Notes: a model not told the origin generated them from the letters alone. A DNA stretch of 64,000 bases from Candidatus Magnetobacterium casense (GCF_000714715.1 NZ_JMFO01000007.1:62001-126000); one strand, 5' to 3'; positions 8,655 to 19,915 are shown, counted from the first letter of the stretch. Program-made: numbers and translations.

Positions 8655-10060
8655 GGCCATCACCCGAATATGGAGATAAGACCCTGAGACTCTGGAATAT
8701 AGCCACGGGTAAGGAACTCGTTCAGTTCGTATCCTTTATTGATGGCCAGTGGGTGGCTTTTACCCCGGAGGGCTACTACAGTGCCTCGGCAGACGGCGAA
8801 AAATACATCAACGTCCGCACGGGAAATACCGTCTATGGCATTGACCAGTACAAGGCAGTCTACTATAACCCCCAGATTGTGGAGGCGGCGCTGAAAACCG
8901 GCAATATCCAACAGGCCGTTGCACAGGTATCCGGTGCAAATAAGGAAATGCCTGTTGCTGCCGACATTCGGGGCATTATGCCGCCCTCCGTGGTGATTAA
9001 ATCCCCCGACAATAACGGAGAGGTTTACTCTCAATTGCAGGATATCTCAATCAATATCAAGGACGACAACCATGCCGTTAAACAAGTGCGAGTACTGATC
9101 AACGGTAGGGAGGTAACGGCAAATGCCTCCTCCCGCACAATTAAGATACCCAAAGGACAAAAGACCATTGCCTTGAAGGTCCCCGTCAAACTGGACACCG
9201 GGGAAAACCTCATAGAGGTCTTTGCCTCAAACGGCTACTCGGAAGGCCGTAAGAACGTGCGTGTAACCTTTGCTCCAACCACTAAGCCGACCCTCTGGAT
9301 ACTCTCTGTCGGCATAAACCGCTATGACAACAAGCAGATTCCCGCCATCAACTATGCCGCCAATGATGCGGAGGCAATCGTTGCGGCATTTGAAGAACAA
9401 AAGGGCAAGCTGTTTCGTGAAGTCAACAGCCTCATTATCAGCGACCTCAGTGACATCAAACCGACATACGACAATATTGTGAAGAACCTGGACTATCTTG
9501 CCAAGGCTACTGCGGATGACGTTGTCGTCCTGTTCATATCGGGACAGGGCATTACCGATAACCATGGTGCGTACTATTTGTTGCCATCCAATGCCGGCTT
9601 CAACGACGACGGTTCCGTTGACCCCTCAACGGCCATATCGGGACGGGAGCTTAAGTCTGCCCTGGATATCATCCCGTCAAGAAAACTCGTCTTTGCTGAC
9701 ACATCCCACGCCAACTGGACAAGTGGCGGAAGTACCAGAGGGGTGGATAACGATGGCTTCGTTGGAGAACTCAGGGACGTAAAAACGGTCATATTTACCG
9801 CAAGCCGGGCAAGGGAACTCTCTCTGCAGTCCGATAAGTGGCAGCAGGGCGTTTTCACCTACGCTACCATTAGAGGGATGGCAGGCAAAGGGATGGAGGG
9901 TGAGGGCACATCCATCAAGACCCTAACGGTTACGATGAAGCAACTGGCCACCTACATATCCGAACGCATCCCAAAACTGACAAACGGCTCCCAACACCCC
10001 ATGACTCACATCCCACAAGGATATGTAAATTTCCCCGTGGCAGTAATAGACCTAAAGTAG
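8579..10060 (+). pseudogene. WD40-caspase-like protein, C-terminal part after frameshift
   Basis: Continuation of the gene starting at 6723, displaced by one base; the first possible ATG in this frame is 8642 and lacks a ribosome site. It encodes the last WD40 blade, a 'DGQWVAFTPEGYY' linker, an Ig-like segment ('VVIKSPDNNGEVYSQLQDIS') and a peptidase C14 (caspase-like) domain with 'PTLWILSVGINRYD' and 'NYAANDAEAI'. The catalytic dyad is lost: the usual SGHG is 'SGQG' (Gln codon 9545-9547) and the usual DxC is 'DTSH' (Ser codon 9714-9716). Even if the frame were intact, this would be a pseudo-caspase, probably kept for binding rather than cleavage, or decaying. Confidence 0.8.
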
Positions 10061-10103
10061 GGAAAAATATGTGCTATAAACTCAGACGGAGGGCAGTGTA
10101 AGT

Positions 10104-13100
10104 ATGAAGAAAAACATTGGAAATCAGATTATGGAAGCCGTAAAGCAATCGTTACAGCCATCCTGTTGTTGCTAACCACCGGAGGGGCTTACGGGGGCAA
10201 TAATGCGGAGATTTCCGTACAGGGTGGGCATTTGGGTCCGGTTAACTCCGTAGCGATAACCCCTGATGGCAAGTATTTTGTCTCCGGAGGTGCTGATAAA
10301 ACCGTGAAATTGTGGGAAATAGACTCCGGCAGAGAGATCAGGACTTTCAGCGGGCATTCACAGAGCATTATCTCCGTATCGCTCTCCGGCAATGGCAAGT
10401 ATGTCCTGTCTGCAAGCGATCTTGATAAAGTCATGAAACTGTGGGAGATAGACACTGGCAAAGAGGTGAGAACGTTCAACGAATCCAGTCACATTTACGC
10501 CGCTGCTCTATCCCCCGACGGTCAGTATGCCCTGTCTGCATGTGATGATAAAACCCTGAATTTGTGGAGCATACGCACCGGCAGGGTGGTCAGGACTTTC
10601 AAGGGGCATTTGTCCGGGGTTCGCTCCGTTGTGATAACCCCCGACGGAAAGTATGCCTTATCTGCAAGTTTTGATAATACCCTGAAGCTGTGGGACATCG
10701 CCTCCGGCAACGAACTCAGAACATTCACCGGACATTCAAAAGAGGTTCGCTCTGTTGCGATAACCCCCGACGGGAAGTATGCCTTATCCGCAAGTGGTGA
10801 TGCAACCCTGAAGATGTGGGAGATAGACTCCGGCAGAGAGATTAAAACTTTCAAAGGCGCCTTCCCCCCTGTGGTGATATCCTCCGATGGCAAGTATGCC
10901 TTATCCGGGGGTGATAAGAAACACCTGAGACTATGGAACATAGCCACAGGCAGAGATGTCGGTACCTTCATAGAGCCTTCAAACCCTGTCAGCGCCCTGG
11001 CGCTGTCCCCCAATGGCAAGCATGTCTTGTCTGAAAGTTACGGCACCCCCCTGAGACTGTGGGACATAGCCACAGGCAAGGATATCAGAACTTTCAATGG
11101 CTATTCCGGGCAAGCTGGGATGTCGGCTCATGGCGACGAGGGTTATTCCGAGCAGGTTGGTTCCGCAGCGATATCGGCTGATGGCAGATATGTTGTCTCC
11201 GGAGGTTGGGACAAGACCCTGAAACTGTGGGATATATCTCACGGGATGGAGATGAAAGCCTTCAAGGGGCATACAAGCGCTGTAACCTCCGTGGCAATAT
11301 CGCCCGATGGCAAGTATGCCCTATCCGGAAGTTGGGATAACACCCTGGGACTGTGGGACATAACCACCGCCACGAAAACAGCAACCTTCAAGGGACATAA
11401 CAGCCATGTCTCCTCCGTAACGATATTCCCCAACGGCAAGTATGCCCTATCCGGCAGTTGGGATAAAACCTTGAGGCTGTGGGACATATCCACCGGCAAG
11501 GAACTTAGACTTTTCACCGGACATTCCGAACCGGTGACCTCCCTATCAATATCTCACGACAACAAATATGCCTTATCGGGCAGTTGGGACAAGACCCTGA
11601 AACTGTGGAACACAACCTCCGGTAAGATGCTCAGAACCTTCTCCGACCACTCCGCTGCGGTTACCTCTGTAGCGCTGTCCTCCGACGGCAGGTACGCCTT
11701 ATCGGGCAGTTGGGACAAGACCCTGAAGCTGTGGGATACAGACTCCGGCAAGGTGCTCAGAACCTTCTCCGGACATTCAGCTCCGGTTACCTCCGTAGCA
11801 CTGTCCTCCGATAACAAGTATGTCTTATCCGCAGGCAGCGATAAAACCCTGAAGCTGTGGGACATAAATACCGGCAAGGAGCTTAGAACCTTCACCGGTC
11901 ATGGCAGTGGACCGATCTCCGTATCGCTATCCCCCAATGGTAGGTATGTCCTGTCTGCCGGTACGGCTGTAAACACCTCAGAGACATCGTCAGAGTATGG
12001 AGATAAAACCCTGAGACTGTGGGATATCACCACGGGCAAGGAACTCGTTCAGTTCGCTTCCTTTGCTGATGGCCAATGGGTGGCATTTACCCCGGAGGGC
12101 TACTACAACGCCTCTCCAAACGGTGATAAACACATCAACGTCCACACAGGAAATACCGTCTATGACATTAGCCGGTACCGGGCAACCTTCTACAACCCCC
12201 AGGTGGTGAAGGCGGCACTTACGCTGTGCAATACCCAACAGGCCATTGCACAGGTACTTGGAATCGATCAAAAAAACTCCGCCGTTATCAGAATCCATGA
12301 TATACCACCTCCTGTTGTCGTGATTAAATCCCCCGACAATGATACAGAGGTTTACTCCCAAACCCAGGACATCTCTATCAATATCGAGGACGGCAATAAT
12401 GACATCAAACAAGTAAGCATCCTGCTCAACGGCAGGGAGGTAACGGCAAATGCTCCCTCCCGCACAATTAACATACCCAAAGGGCAAAAGACCATTGATT
12501 TGAAGGTCCCCGTCAAACTGGACAACGGAGAAAACCTCATAGAGGTATTTGCCTTTAACGGCTACTCGGAAGGCCGTAAAAGACTGCGTCTAACTTTTAC
12601 TCCAACCACTCTGCCAACCCTCTGGATACTCTCTGTCGGCGTAAATCGCTATGACAACAAGCAGATTCCCCCCATCAGCTATGCCGCAAATGATGCGGAG
12701 GCAATCGTTGCGGCATTTGAAAAACAAAGAAACAAACTGTTTCGTGAAGTCAACAGCCTCATTATCAGCGACCACAGTGACATCAAACCAACATACGACA
12801 ATATTGTCAAGAATCTGGGCTATTTTGCCAAAGCCGCTGCAGACGATGTTATCATCCTGTTTATGTCGGGACAGGGCATTAACGACAACCGTGGTGGGTA
12901 CTATTTCCTGCCATCGGATGCCGCTTTTAACAACGATGGTTCGGTTGACCCATCAAGGGCCATATCGGGGCGGAGGCTTAAGGCTGCCTTGGATATCCCG
13001 GTCAAAAAACTCGTCTTTGCCGACACGTGTCGTTCTAACCAGATAGGTGGCAAAAAAAACAGAGCGGTTGATAATGACGCCTTTGTCAGGGGACTCAAGG

Positions 13101-13369
13101 ACGTAAACGCTGTCATATTTACCTCGGGCAGGGCAAGAGAACTCTCTCAACAGTCCGACAAATGGCAAAATGGGGTTTTCACCTACGTCATTAGTGAAGG
13201 GATTAGCAATGGAGGTATCCAAATTTATAATTCCGCAATTACGATAAAAGACCTGGAGACCTACATGCACAGAGAAGTCCAACAATTAACAGGTGGTGCC
13301 CAACACCCGATCACTTACATCCCTGAAGGATACGTCAATTTCCCGGTGGCAATGATACTGCAACAGTAG
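10104..13369 (+). CDS. Second WD40-caspase-like paralogue, frame broken in the signal peptide
   Basis: A tandem duplicate of the preceding gene. The natural start is ATG 10104, behind GGAGGG, and reads 'MKKNIGNQIMEAVK', matching the paralogue's 'MKKDVGLLIVKAAK', but a missing base near 10145 leads to a stop after 23 codons. The long frame is open downstream (first conventional start TTG 10166). With the base restored: signal peptide, fourteen WD40 repeats (two propellers), 'WVAFTPEGYYNAS', an Ig-like segment and a C14 caspase-like domain. The dyad His is replaced ('SGQG', Gln codon 12872-12874), but the Cys is kept ('DTCRS', codon 13028-13030). Total 1089 codons after correction. The role is unknown; known WD40-caspases act in prokaryotic cell-death or signalling complexes, but these are predicted to be exported. 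Confidence 0.85.
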
Positions 13370-13448
13370 ATAAAAACAGAGATGAGGGATTCATAAATTT
13401 TCGGGGATTTATTTTTGTATTGAACTTATTGTACACTAAATATCCGTG

Positions 13449-14444
13449 ATGAAAGACGAGGACAAGACAAAGCAGCAGTTGATCGATGAGTTGTGTGAGT
13501 TTAGGAGCCGTCTCTCTGCCATGCAGCGCGCTAATATGGGGTGTAACGAAATGGAGGCACACCTGGTTGAGAGCGAAAGCAGGTTTCGCATAATGGCAGA
13601 CTCGGCGCCCGTGTTTATCTGGATGTCGGATGCCGATACGGGACGCAACTACTTCAACAAGGTCTGGCTTGAATACACCGGCAAGGGTCTCAGCGAAGAA
13701 GCCAATGAGGGTTGGCTAAAGGGCGTACACCCGGAGGATTACCAGAGGTGCAGGGAGATGTGCAGCGAGTCACATCAGAAGCGACAGCAATTCCGTCTGG
13801 AGTACCGGTTGCGACGCCATGATGGCGTCTATCGCTGGATTTTGGATACGGGCAACCCACGCTTTACAAATGATAATAAGTTTATAGGCTTCATAGGCTC
13901 CTGTGTTGGCATAACGGAGAAAAAAGAGGCCGAAGAAAAACTCAAGTACATTGCCCACTTTGACGTCCTGACCGGATTGCCTAACCGTATGCTGTTCTTT
14001 GACCGCCTGGAACAGGCCATCGTACAGGCAAAGCGTTACAGTCACCTGGTAGCGCTGCTGTATGTAGACCTCAACCGCTTCAAACATGTCAACGACACGT
14101 ATGGACACCAGATCGGCGACCTGGTTCTCAGGGAATCGGCCAAGCGCCTGTCGGGTTGTGTGCGTGACGCCGACACGGTTGCACGGATAGGCGGAGATGA
14201 GTTCAATGTAATACTCACCCGGGTCGGCGAAAAAAAAGACGTCCAACATATCGCTGAAAAAATAATCGACGTTATTAGCAAGCCATTTCAGTTTGACACC
14301 ATTGAGTGTACCATCGGAGCCAGCATTGGCATCAGCCTCTATCCACAGGATGCGCGCGATACCGATATGCTCATCAAAAAGGCAGACTCCGTCATGTATA
14401 AGGTAAAAGACCTCGGCAGAAGCGACTTCATGTTCTGCTCCTGA
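13449..14444 (+). CDS. PAS-GGDEF diguanylate cyclase
   Basis: 331 residues from ATG 13449 (a GTG sits one codon earlier). An N-terminal coiled-coil segment (about 1-40) is followed by a PAS domain (about 45-160; 'FRIMADSAPVFIWMSDADTG') with a PAC-type end ('GFIGSCVGITEKKEAEEKLK'), then a GGDEF domain (about 165-330). The active-site loop is intact, 'ARIGGDEFNVIL', and an RxxD inhibitory site (RDAD) lies five residues before it, so c-di-GMP product inhibition is likely. No membrane segment: a soluble sensor cyclase making c-di-GMP. The MshEN protein at the left edge is a possible c-di-GMP target, although nothing physically links the two. Confidence 0.93.
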   Translation: MKDEDKTKQQLIDELCEFRSRLSAMQRANMGCNEMEAHLVESESRFRIMADSAPVFIWMSDADTGRNYFNKVWLEYTGKGLSEEANEGWLKGVHPEDYQRCREMCSESHQKRQQFRLEYRLRRHDGVYRWILDTGNPRFTNDNKFIGFIGSCVGITEKKEAEEKLKYIAHFDVLTGLPNRMLFFDRLEQAIVQAKRYSHLVALLYVDLNRFKHVNDTYGHQIGDLVLRESAKRLSGCVRDADTVARIGGDEFNVILTRVGEKKDVQHIAEKIIDVISKPFQFDTIECTIGASIGISLYPQDARDTDMLIKKADSVMYKVKDLGRSDFMFCS

Positions 14445-14515
14445 AAAACCAAGCGTAGTACTCCAGCTTCTAATAAGCAGAAAAGCATAAGTAGCTATAA
14501 CGTAATTCACCCAAT

Positions 14516-14664
14516 TAAAAAAAGAAAGGGGCGGCTCCGCCCCCCTTCAGAACCCCCTGCAAGGGGAGGGGCGAGGCGCCCCGGCCGGAAAGAAGTCCCC
14601 TTGACCCCATTATTTCACGCTCAATTATCATGCCTGAAAAAACCTGTGTCATTTCAGTATACAT
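14516..14664. repeat. Dispersed GC-rich intergenic repeat, copy A (internally deleted)
   Basis: A non-coding block starting with a 'GGGGCGG-CTC-CGCCCC' hairpin, then 'CAGAACCCCCTGCAAGGGG', and ending with an AT-rich tail finishing 'GTGTCATTTCAGTATAC'. The tail is almost identical to 28900-29052 (copy C); the middle segment found in copies B and C is missing. With the terminator it fills the gap between the cyclase and the convergent surface-protein gene. Confidence 0.8.
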
Positions 14665-14682
14665 GTTTATGCTCGGCTACTT

Positions 14683-14712
14683 AAAAAAAAGGGCTGCCCA
14701 AGTGGACAGCCC
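14683..14712 (-). terminator. Rho-independent terminator of the surface-protein/M23 operon
   Basis: Read on the minus strand, GGGCTGTCC and GGGCAGCCC (14712-14691) form a stem with one mismatch and a short loop, followed directly by eight T (14690-14683). It lies about 40 bases after the stop codon of the gene at 14751-18083, the expected place. Confidence 0.9.
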
Positions 14713-14750
14713 ATCTTTGTTTGTATGGTTACTTTAGTGACAGATTGTAT

Positions 14751-17700
14751 CTATCGACCTATAACTTGCCACTGGCCAGGAACAGTCTTGTCTACATAGA
14801 TTCTTTGATTGATTGTTGAATCCTTCATGATCCAAACAGCAAGATCACCGTTAGTGTTTTGCCACAGTATATCTGCCGTACCATCGCCGTTATAGTCCCC
14901 AACTGCCCTAAACTGCCAATCTGAAGGCAGCTTTCCTACAGACTTCTTCGTAGGGCTTTGTAAGCCGTCCATGAGCCAGATAGCAACCTCACCGTTTGTG
15001 TTTTGCCAGAGCACGTCGGCCTTACCGTCACCATTAAAATCACCAACGGCCTTAAACTGCCAATCTGAAGATACCACTCCTACAGTAGCCTTGCTTGGGG
15101 TGGTGTTTTTGTCTTTTATGAGCCAGACCTCTAACTCATCGTTAGTGCCTTGCCACAGTACGTCTGCTTTGCCATCGCTATCGAAGTCCGCAACAGCCTT
15201 AACCTGCCAATCCGCCACTGTCTTTGTGGCTACATAATAGTAATCGGAAACTCCAATAGCGCTCATGAGCCAGATAGCAACATATCCGGTCTCTTCATGT
15301 CTCCACAAAATATCCGCAACTCCGTCTCCATTAAAATCTCCAAACTTTTCTATTTGCCATAGGCGTGGAGACGATGGCCCTGTACCAGGTTTAATCCAAT
15401 ATACATCTTTGGGGCCATGTTGCAAGCTGTTCATAAACCATATGTACACAGCATCGTTATTGACGTTTTCCCATAAAATATCGCTTTTACCGTCACCATC
15501 AAAATCCTCTACAGCCAATACCTGCCATTCACCTGGTATCCTATCCCCCTTCTCTGCAAGCTCACGGGATAAGTAGTTTAAGCTGTTTTTGTCTATAGAC
15601 CAAACAACAATATCACCTGTTGTGCTGTTCCGCCACAAGATTTCGCTTTGACCATCGCCGTCGAAGTCGTATCTTGCCTTATTGCCTGGCGTAGGTTGAC
15701 TTGAAGTAAAAGTTGCCACAACTGTGTGGTCTGCGGTGATGTTAGTTATTGTGTAGGTGTTGTTTGACACCTTCGACAACACATCTGCACCGTTGTCTGT
15801 GAGACCTGAGAGGGTATAACCGGTGCTTGGTGTTATGGTGCATGTGGATGAACCGCCACTTGATATGTTTGCCATAGGGTTACAGGATATCGAACCACCC
15901 GCGCTTGGTGTTGCTGTTGCGTTTACGGTGTATTGAGTTGATGTGGTTAATGTAAAAGTTGCCACAACTGTGTGGTCTGCGGTGATGTTGGTTATTGTGT
16001 AGGTGTTGTTTGACACCTTCGACAACACATCTGCACCGTTGTCTGTAAGGCCTGACAGGTTGTAGCCAGTACTTGGCGTTATGGTGCATGTGGATGAATC
16101 ACCGCTTGCTACGCTTGTCGGTATGCAGGAGATCGAACCACCCGCTGTGGGTGTTGCTGTTGCGTTTACGGTATATTGAGTGGTAGGGGCTGACCAGTTA
16201 CGAACTGGCCAAACGTAGCGGCTGCTCGTCTTGCCGTAGGCGTCCACGTTACCATCGTACATGCCGACAGCCCACGCGGAGGACGCATTGACAGCGTAGG
16301 TAGTAGACGACCAATAGCAGTCGTAGCTAATATTTTCGCTACCATGCACGTTGATAAATGGATTGCCTGATGAAATTGATGGTTTAGACGTTGACCGGTC
16401 AATCAAGCTAAACAGTTCTTCTTTGTTTGGCAGTCTCCAATCGCTATAATTAAGGTATTTAGCCTCATTCAGACACTTAACGTAATCCAGCGCTGCCTGC
16501 CAGCTCATACTACCGCCTGTGCAACTGCCCTCAGTTGGTGTACTGGCATCCTTGGCCCAGATAAGCCCAGTAAGGTTGTCGGTAACCACCTGATTGCTAT
16601 CATCGAATCTTGGATTAGGCCACACCACGCCTTTTTGTAATTCTCCGTCATCACCAGTAGCGTACATGATAGTCTGTCCGGTTTGCCAAATGGCCGCATT
16701 ACCAAATGCTCCAGACTGCCCAGAACGTACTGGCCATACGTAATAGGGCTCCGTCTTGTTGTATGCAAACACGCCGCCATTGTACATATAAACGTACCAC
16801 GCGCTGAATGTATTGTTATTGTAGATATAGGTAGTAGACGACCAATAGGAGTCAGATTGTACGCTGACAAAGCCCTGCGAATTTAGCCATGTTGATGGAT
16901 CAGCCTGGCCGGCGTTGGTAATACTCTCCAGTTCATTAACGTTTGGCAGTCGCCAATCGTTGTGGCCAAGGTGACTGGTCGTATTCAGACAGGCCACATA
17001 GGTCAATGCCGCCTGCCAGGTCATCTTGCCGCCGCTGCAACTGCCCACTGTTGGCGTACCGGCGTCTTTGGCCCAGATCAGACCTGTGAGGTTGTCGGTG
17101 ACCGTCTGATCAGTATTGCTTGTAAATCTTTGATTAGGCCACGCCACGCCTTTTTTTAACGCCCCGTCGTCGCCCGCGTAGTAGCTCGTCATCTGGCCAG
17201 TTTGCCGCAGACTTACAGTTCCGGCGGTTGAGGATGATTTAAACGTTGCCACAACTGTGTGGTTTGATGTGATGTTGGTTATTGTGTAGGTGTTGTTTGA
17301 CACCTTCGACAACACATCTGCACCGTTGTCTGTGAGGCCTGAGAGGGTATAACCGGTGCTTGGTGTTATGGTGCATGTGGATGAACCACCGCTTGATACA
17401 CTCGTCGGTGTGCAAGAGATCGAACCACCCGTACCGGCTGTTGCGCGTATGGTGTATTGCCCAGTGGTTCCACCTGAAAACGTTGCCTCAACTGTGTGGC
17501 TTGATGTGATGTTGGTTATTGTGTAGGTGTTGTTTGACACCTTTGACAACACATTTGTACCGTTGTCTGTGAGACCTGAGAGGGTATAACCGGTGCTTGG
17601 TGTTATGGTGCATGTGGATGAACCACCGCTTGATACACTCGTCGGTGTGCAAGAGATCGAACCACCCGTACCGGCTGTTGCGCGTATGGTGTATTGTTGT

Positions 17701-18083
17701 GTTGTGCCTGCCGTAAACGTCGCTGTCACATTCTTTGCCGCCGACATCGTTACCGTGCAGGTTGAATTTGACCCTGACGCTGCACAATCCCCGCCCCATG
17801 TTACAGTTGAACCAGAGGTTGGTGCTGCCGTTAGGGTTACTGGTGTACCTGAGTCATACGACGCCGTGCCGGTATTACCATTCCATGTAAGGCTGTCGGT
17901 GGAAGTTGTTACCGAACCAGTGCCTGACCCTGATTTTGTTACGGTTAGAGTATAACAGGGGTCCTTTCCATTACACACTGCATATGCCAATTGTACCGAC
18001 ATACACAACATAGACAAAAACACGATACTCACCGAAACAATGTGCAATATGTAACTATGCGTTAATCTTCTGCGTGAACTCAT
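14751..18083 (-). CDS. Large secreted modular protein: InlB-like repeats, two Lcl_C (DUF1566), FG-GAP propeller
   Basis: 1110 residues with an AAAGGAGG ribosome site and a signal peptide (about 1-36, ending LAYA). Modules in order: a 'YTLTVTKSGSGTG' bacterial repeat (about 43-125); two InlB-type repeats ('GGSISCTPTSVSSGG', about 128-285); two Lcl_C/DUF1566 domains (about 290-460 and 460-635), each with '[12 protein letters not shown]', 'DWRLPN..EL' and 'YWSSTTY'; two more InlB-type repeats (about 640-780); and five or more FG-GAP/VCBS units with Ca-binding 'DFDGDGKSDILW' loops (about 790-1110). Lcl_C domains occur in Legionella collagen-like adhesins. Probably a cell-surface or secreted adhesin or ligand-binding protein. 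It lies 12 bases after the M23 peptidase gene in one operon with a terminator at 14683-14712. The Lcl_C and repeat units are near-identical internally, suggesting recombination-driven growth. Confidence 0.88.
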   Translation of the reverse strand: MSSRRRLTHSYILHIVSVSIVFLSMLCMSVQLAYAVCNGKDPCYTLTVTKSGSGTGSVTTSTDSLTWNGNTGTASYDSGTPVTLTAAPTSGSTVTWGGDCAASGSNSTCTVTMSAAKNVTATFTAGTTQQYTIRATAGTGGSISCTPTSVSSGGSSTCTITPSTGYTLSGLTDNGTNVLSKVSNNTYTITNITSSHTVEATFSGGTTGQYTIRATAGTGGSISCTPTSVSSGGSSTCTITPSTGYTLSGLTDNGADVLSKVSNNTYTITNITSNHTVVATFKSSSTAGTVSLRQTGQMTSYYAGDDGALKKGVAWPNQRFTSNTDQTVTDNLTGLIWAKDAGTPTVGSCSGGKMTWQAALTYVACLNTTSHLGHNDWRLPNVNELESITNAGQADPSTWLNSQGFVSVQSDSYWSSTTYIYNNNTFSAWYVYMYNGGVFAYNKTEPYYVWPVRSGQSGAFGNAAIWQTGQTIMYATGDDGELQKGVVWPNPRFDDSNQVVTDNLTGLIWAKDASTPTEGSCTGGSMSWQAALDYVKCLNEAKYLNYSDWRLPNKEELFSLIDRSTSKPSISSGNPFINVHGSENISYDCYWSSTTYAVNASSAWAVGMYDGNVDAYGKTSSRYVWPVRNWSAPTTQYTVNATATPTAGGSISCIPTSVASGDSSTCTITPSTGYNLSGLTDNGADVLSKVSNNTYTITNITADHTVVATFTLTTSTQYTVNATATPSAGGSISCNPMANISSGGSSTCTITPSTGYTLSGLTDNGADVLSKVSNNTYTITNITADHTVVATFTSSQPTPGNKARYDFDGDGQSEILWRNSTTGDIVVWSIDKNSLNYLSRELAEKGDRIPGEWQVLAVEDFDGDGKSDILWENVNNDAVYIWFMNSLQHGPKDVYWIKPGTGPSSPRLWQIEKFGDFNGDGVADILWRHEETGYVAIWLMSAIGVSDYYYVATKTVADWQVKAVADFDSDGKADVLWQGTNDELEVWLIKDKNTTPSKATVGVVSSDWQFKAVGDFNGDGKADVLWQNTNGEVAIWLMDGLQSPTKKSVGKLPSDWQFRAVGDYNGDGTADILWQNTNGDLAVWIMKDSTINQRIYVDKTVPGQWQVIGR

Positions 18084-18095
18084 TCTAATCCTCCT

Positions 18096-19547
18096 TTAAT
18101 TTACACCGGGGCAACTTGCCTTTATCGTTAAATCCTCAGTTGCAGGGTTTTTAAACTTGACTTCTATGACCTGCCAATCACCTGAAGGATATATTGTATA
18201 GGGCAATGTTGTGTTGACCCCACTTGCTTGTGAATCAGGTGCATTCCAGCCCTTTACCTTAATTTCAACACCAGGGCTTCTCTCGCTCCCCTGTGAATTA
18301 TACGCAGTCAATATAAGCCGGTTACATCTACTGGACCATGACTGCCATTGGAAAAATGCAACCGGTTTATAATCTGATTTTTTAACTTTAACCATATCCT
18401 TAAAGGCACCAAAAGATACAGAACTGTCGTAGATATTCTCAAAATAATCACTCATTATAGAACCATTTCCATACCACTTGTAAGTACCGTCATACAATGT
18501 ACCTGCTCCAGGATAGTTAAAGGCCATACCCCAAGTAGTATAATCTACCCCCTCAGTTGTACATATCGCATATAAACGTCCATTAGTGGTAGTGATAGTG
18601 TTATTAAAAGTAACCATTACAACGTTCCAATTTCCATCAGATACGTTGTTGCCCAAGGGATGAGTAATGACTACTGGTAACTCCTGATTCTTAAATATGA
18701 CATCATATAGTCTATCCTCCCACCATCCCATAGTAATGTCAACCTTCTTTTTTTCACTGTCTGAAAGTCCAGTGCTGTCAATTTTTAGGCGACCACATCC
18801 GTTTGTTGCATCTACTTGCCATTGGAAAAAAGCTGCTGGCTTGCCAGGATGTATCCCGTCAATATCAAAGTTCAAACCAGCGTAATTTCCATTCAACTGC
18901 AACTTCCTCGCATAGTACCTTATAAGCGAACCCGTGCCTGTCCAGTAGCGGAAATTGTTTATAAATGCTATTGGATCATAATAGCGCTCCTTTACCCACT
19001 CTTCACTCTTTCCACAAGGAAAAGAGGTTGCTGCTGCAGATGCCATGTTACTTTTTCTTATTTCAAAATGCAAATGGGAACTAGGTGTCCCTGTTTTACC
19101 TACCTTACCTATAAGTTGACCATATGTAACATCATCGCCATCATTTACCAGCACCTCGCTTAAGTGACCATATAGAGATAATACGACATCTCCACTGGGT
19201 AATGTGTGCGTAATTAAAATACTTGCCCAACTTGATGTTGATGTGGCTACAACAGCACCGTCAGCGGCAGCGTAAACAGGTTCTCCGTAATCTCCATCTC
19301 CACTAATATCATCTTTATTAAAGTCTATGCCAGGGTGGTAAACCGAACCACAATTGCCACCGTAGTCATGGCCTTGAAGCCACTTCAAACCATTCTTATT
19401 GTTTAACCATCCATTTCCATGCTCATCTCCAACTGGATATCGAAAAGCATACGCCGTTGTTGCCCAAGATGTTGTGGGTGACAGGGCTGTTACCATCACA
19501 AAAACAAAAATACTTATTACAACTATTATGTATCTCTTGTTCTTCAT
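18096..19547 (-). CDS. Secreted M23-family metallopeptidase (LytM/peptidoglycan endopeptidase type)
   Basis: 483 residues from the ATG at 19547, preferred over 19595 because AAGGAG lies just upstream and the signal peptide ('RYIIVVISIFVFVMVTALS') then starts properly. The M23 domain (about 30-180) has an intact zinc site: HPGIDFN (HxxxD), 'YGHLS' and 'SHLHFEIR' (HxH). Such enzymes cut peptidoglycan cross-bridges. The C-terminal half (about 200-480) contains two related beta-rich units, each with 'KPAAFFQWQ' / 'KPVAFFQWQ' and 'GCGRL' / 'RCNRL' blocks, of no family I recognise. First gene of the operon with the Lcl_C surface protein. It may remodel the wall for export or anchoring, an inference from context only. 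Confidence 0.88.
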   Translation of the reverse strand: MKNKRYIIVVISIFVFVMVTALSPTTSWATTAYAFRYPVGDEHGNGWLNNKNGLKWLQGHDYGGNCGSVYHPGIDFNKDDISGDGDYGEPVYAAADGAVVATSTSSWASILITHTLPSGDVVLSLYGHLSEVLVNDGDDVTYGQLIGKVGKTGTPSSHLHFEIRKSNMASAAATSFPCGKSEEWVKERYYDPIAFINNFRYWTGTGSLIRYYARKLQLNGNYAGLNFDIDGIHPGKPAAFFQWQVDATNGCGRLKIDSTGLSDSEKKKVDITMGWWEDRLYDVIFKNQELPVVITHPLGNNVSDGNWNVVMVTFNNTITTTNGRLYAICTTEGVDYTTWGMAFNYPGAGTLYDGTYKWYGNGSIMSDYFENIYDSSVSFGAFKDMVKVKKSDYKPVAFFQWQSWSSRCNRLILTAYNSQGSERSPGVEIKVKGWNAPDSQASGVNTTLPYTIYPSGDWQVIEVKFKNPATEDLTIKASCPGVN

Positions 19548-19915
19548 AAATTTATATCTCCTTGTCTTAATTTTGATACGTTTACATATCCTCATTACTT
19601 GTTTAGGATCATACGTGCATACCCCAAACCCTGCAAAAAGTTATAATCACACAAATCTGACAGTTTCACATACCATTCCCTCCTTGCGTTTAATGAACTC
19701 ACTTACAGGCGTAACACCACATGGCTTAATAGCAACACCACACCCTTGCTCATTTACATAACACAAGCGGATTAAATTTAAAAACTGAGGCATAACAAAG
19801 AAAAATCCCGCTACTTATCCATAATTAACACCCCCTTCTCATTGGGATGAATAAGCTGCTGGTTTTTTGTAGGAAAAGTGACTAAAGGTATGCTATTTGA
19901 CTGAGCGCAAGAAGG

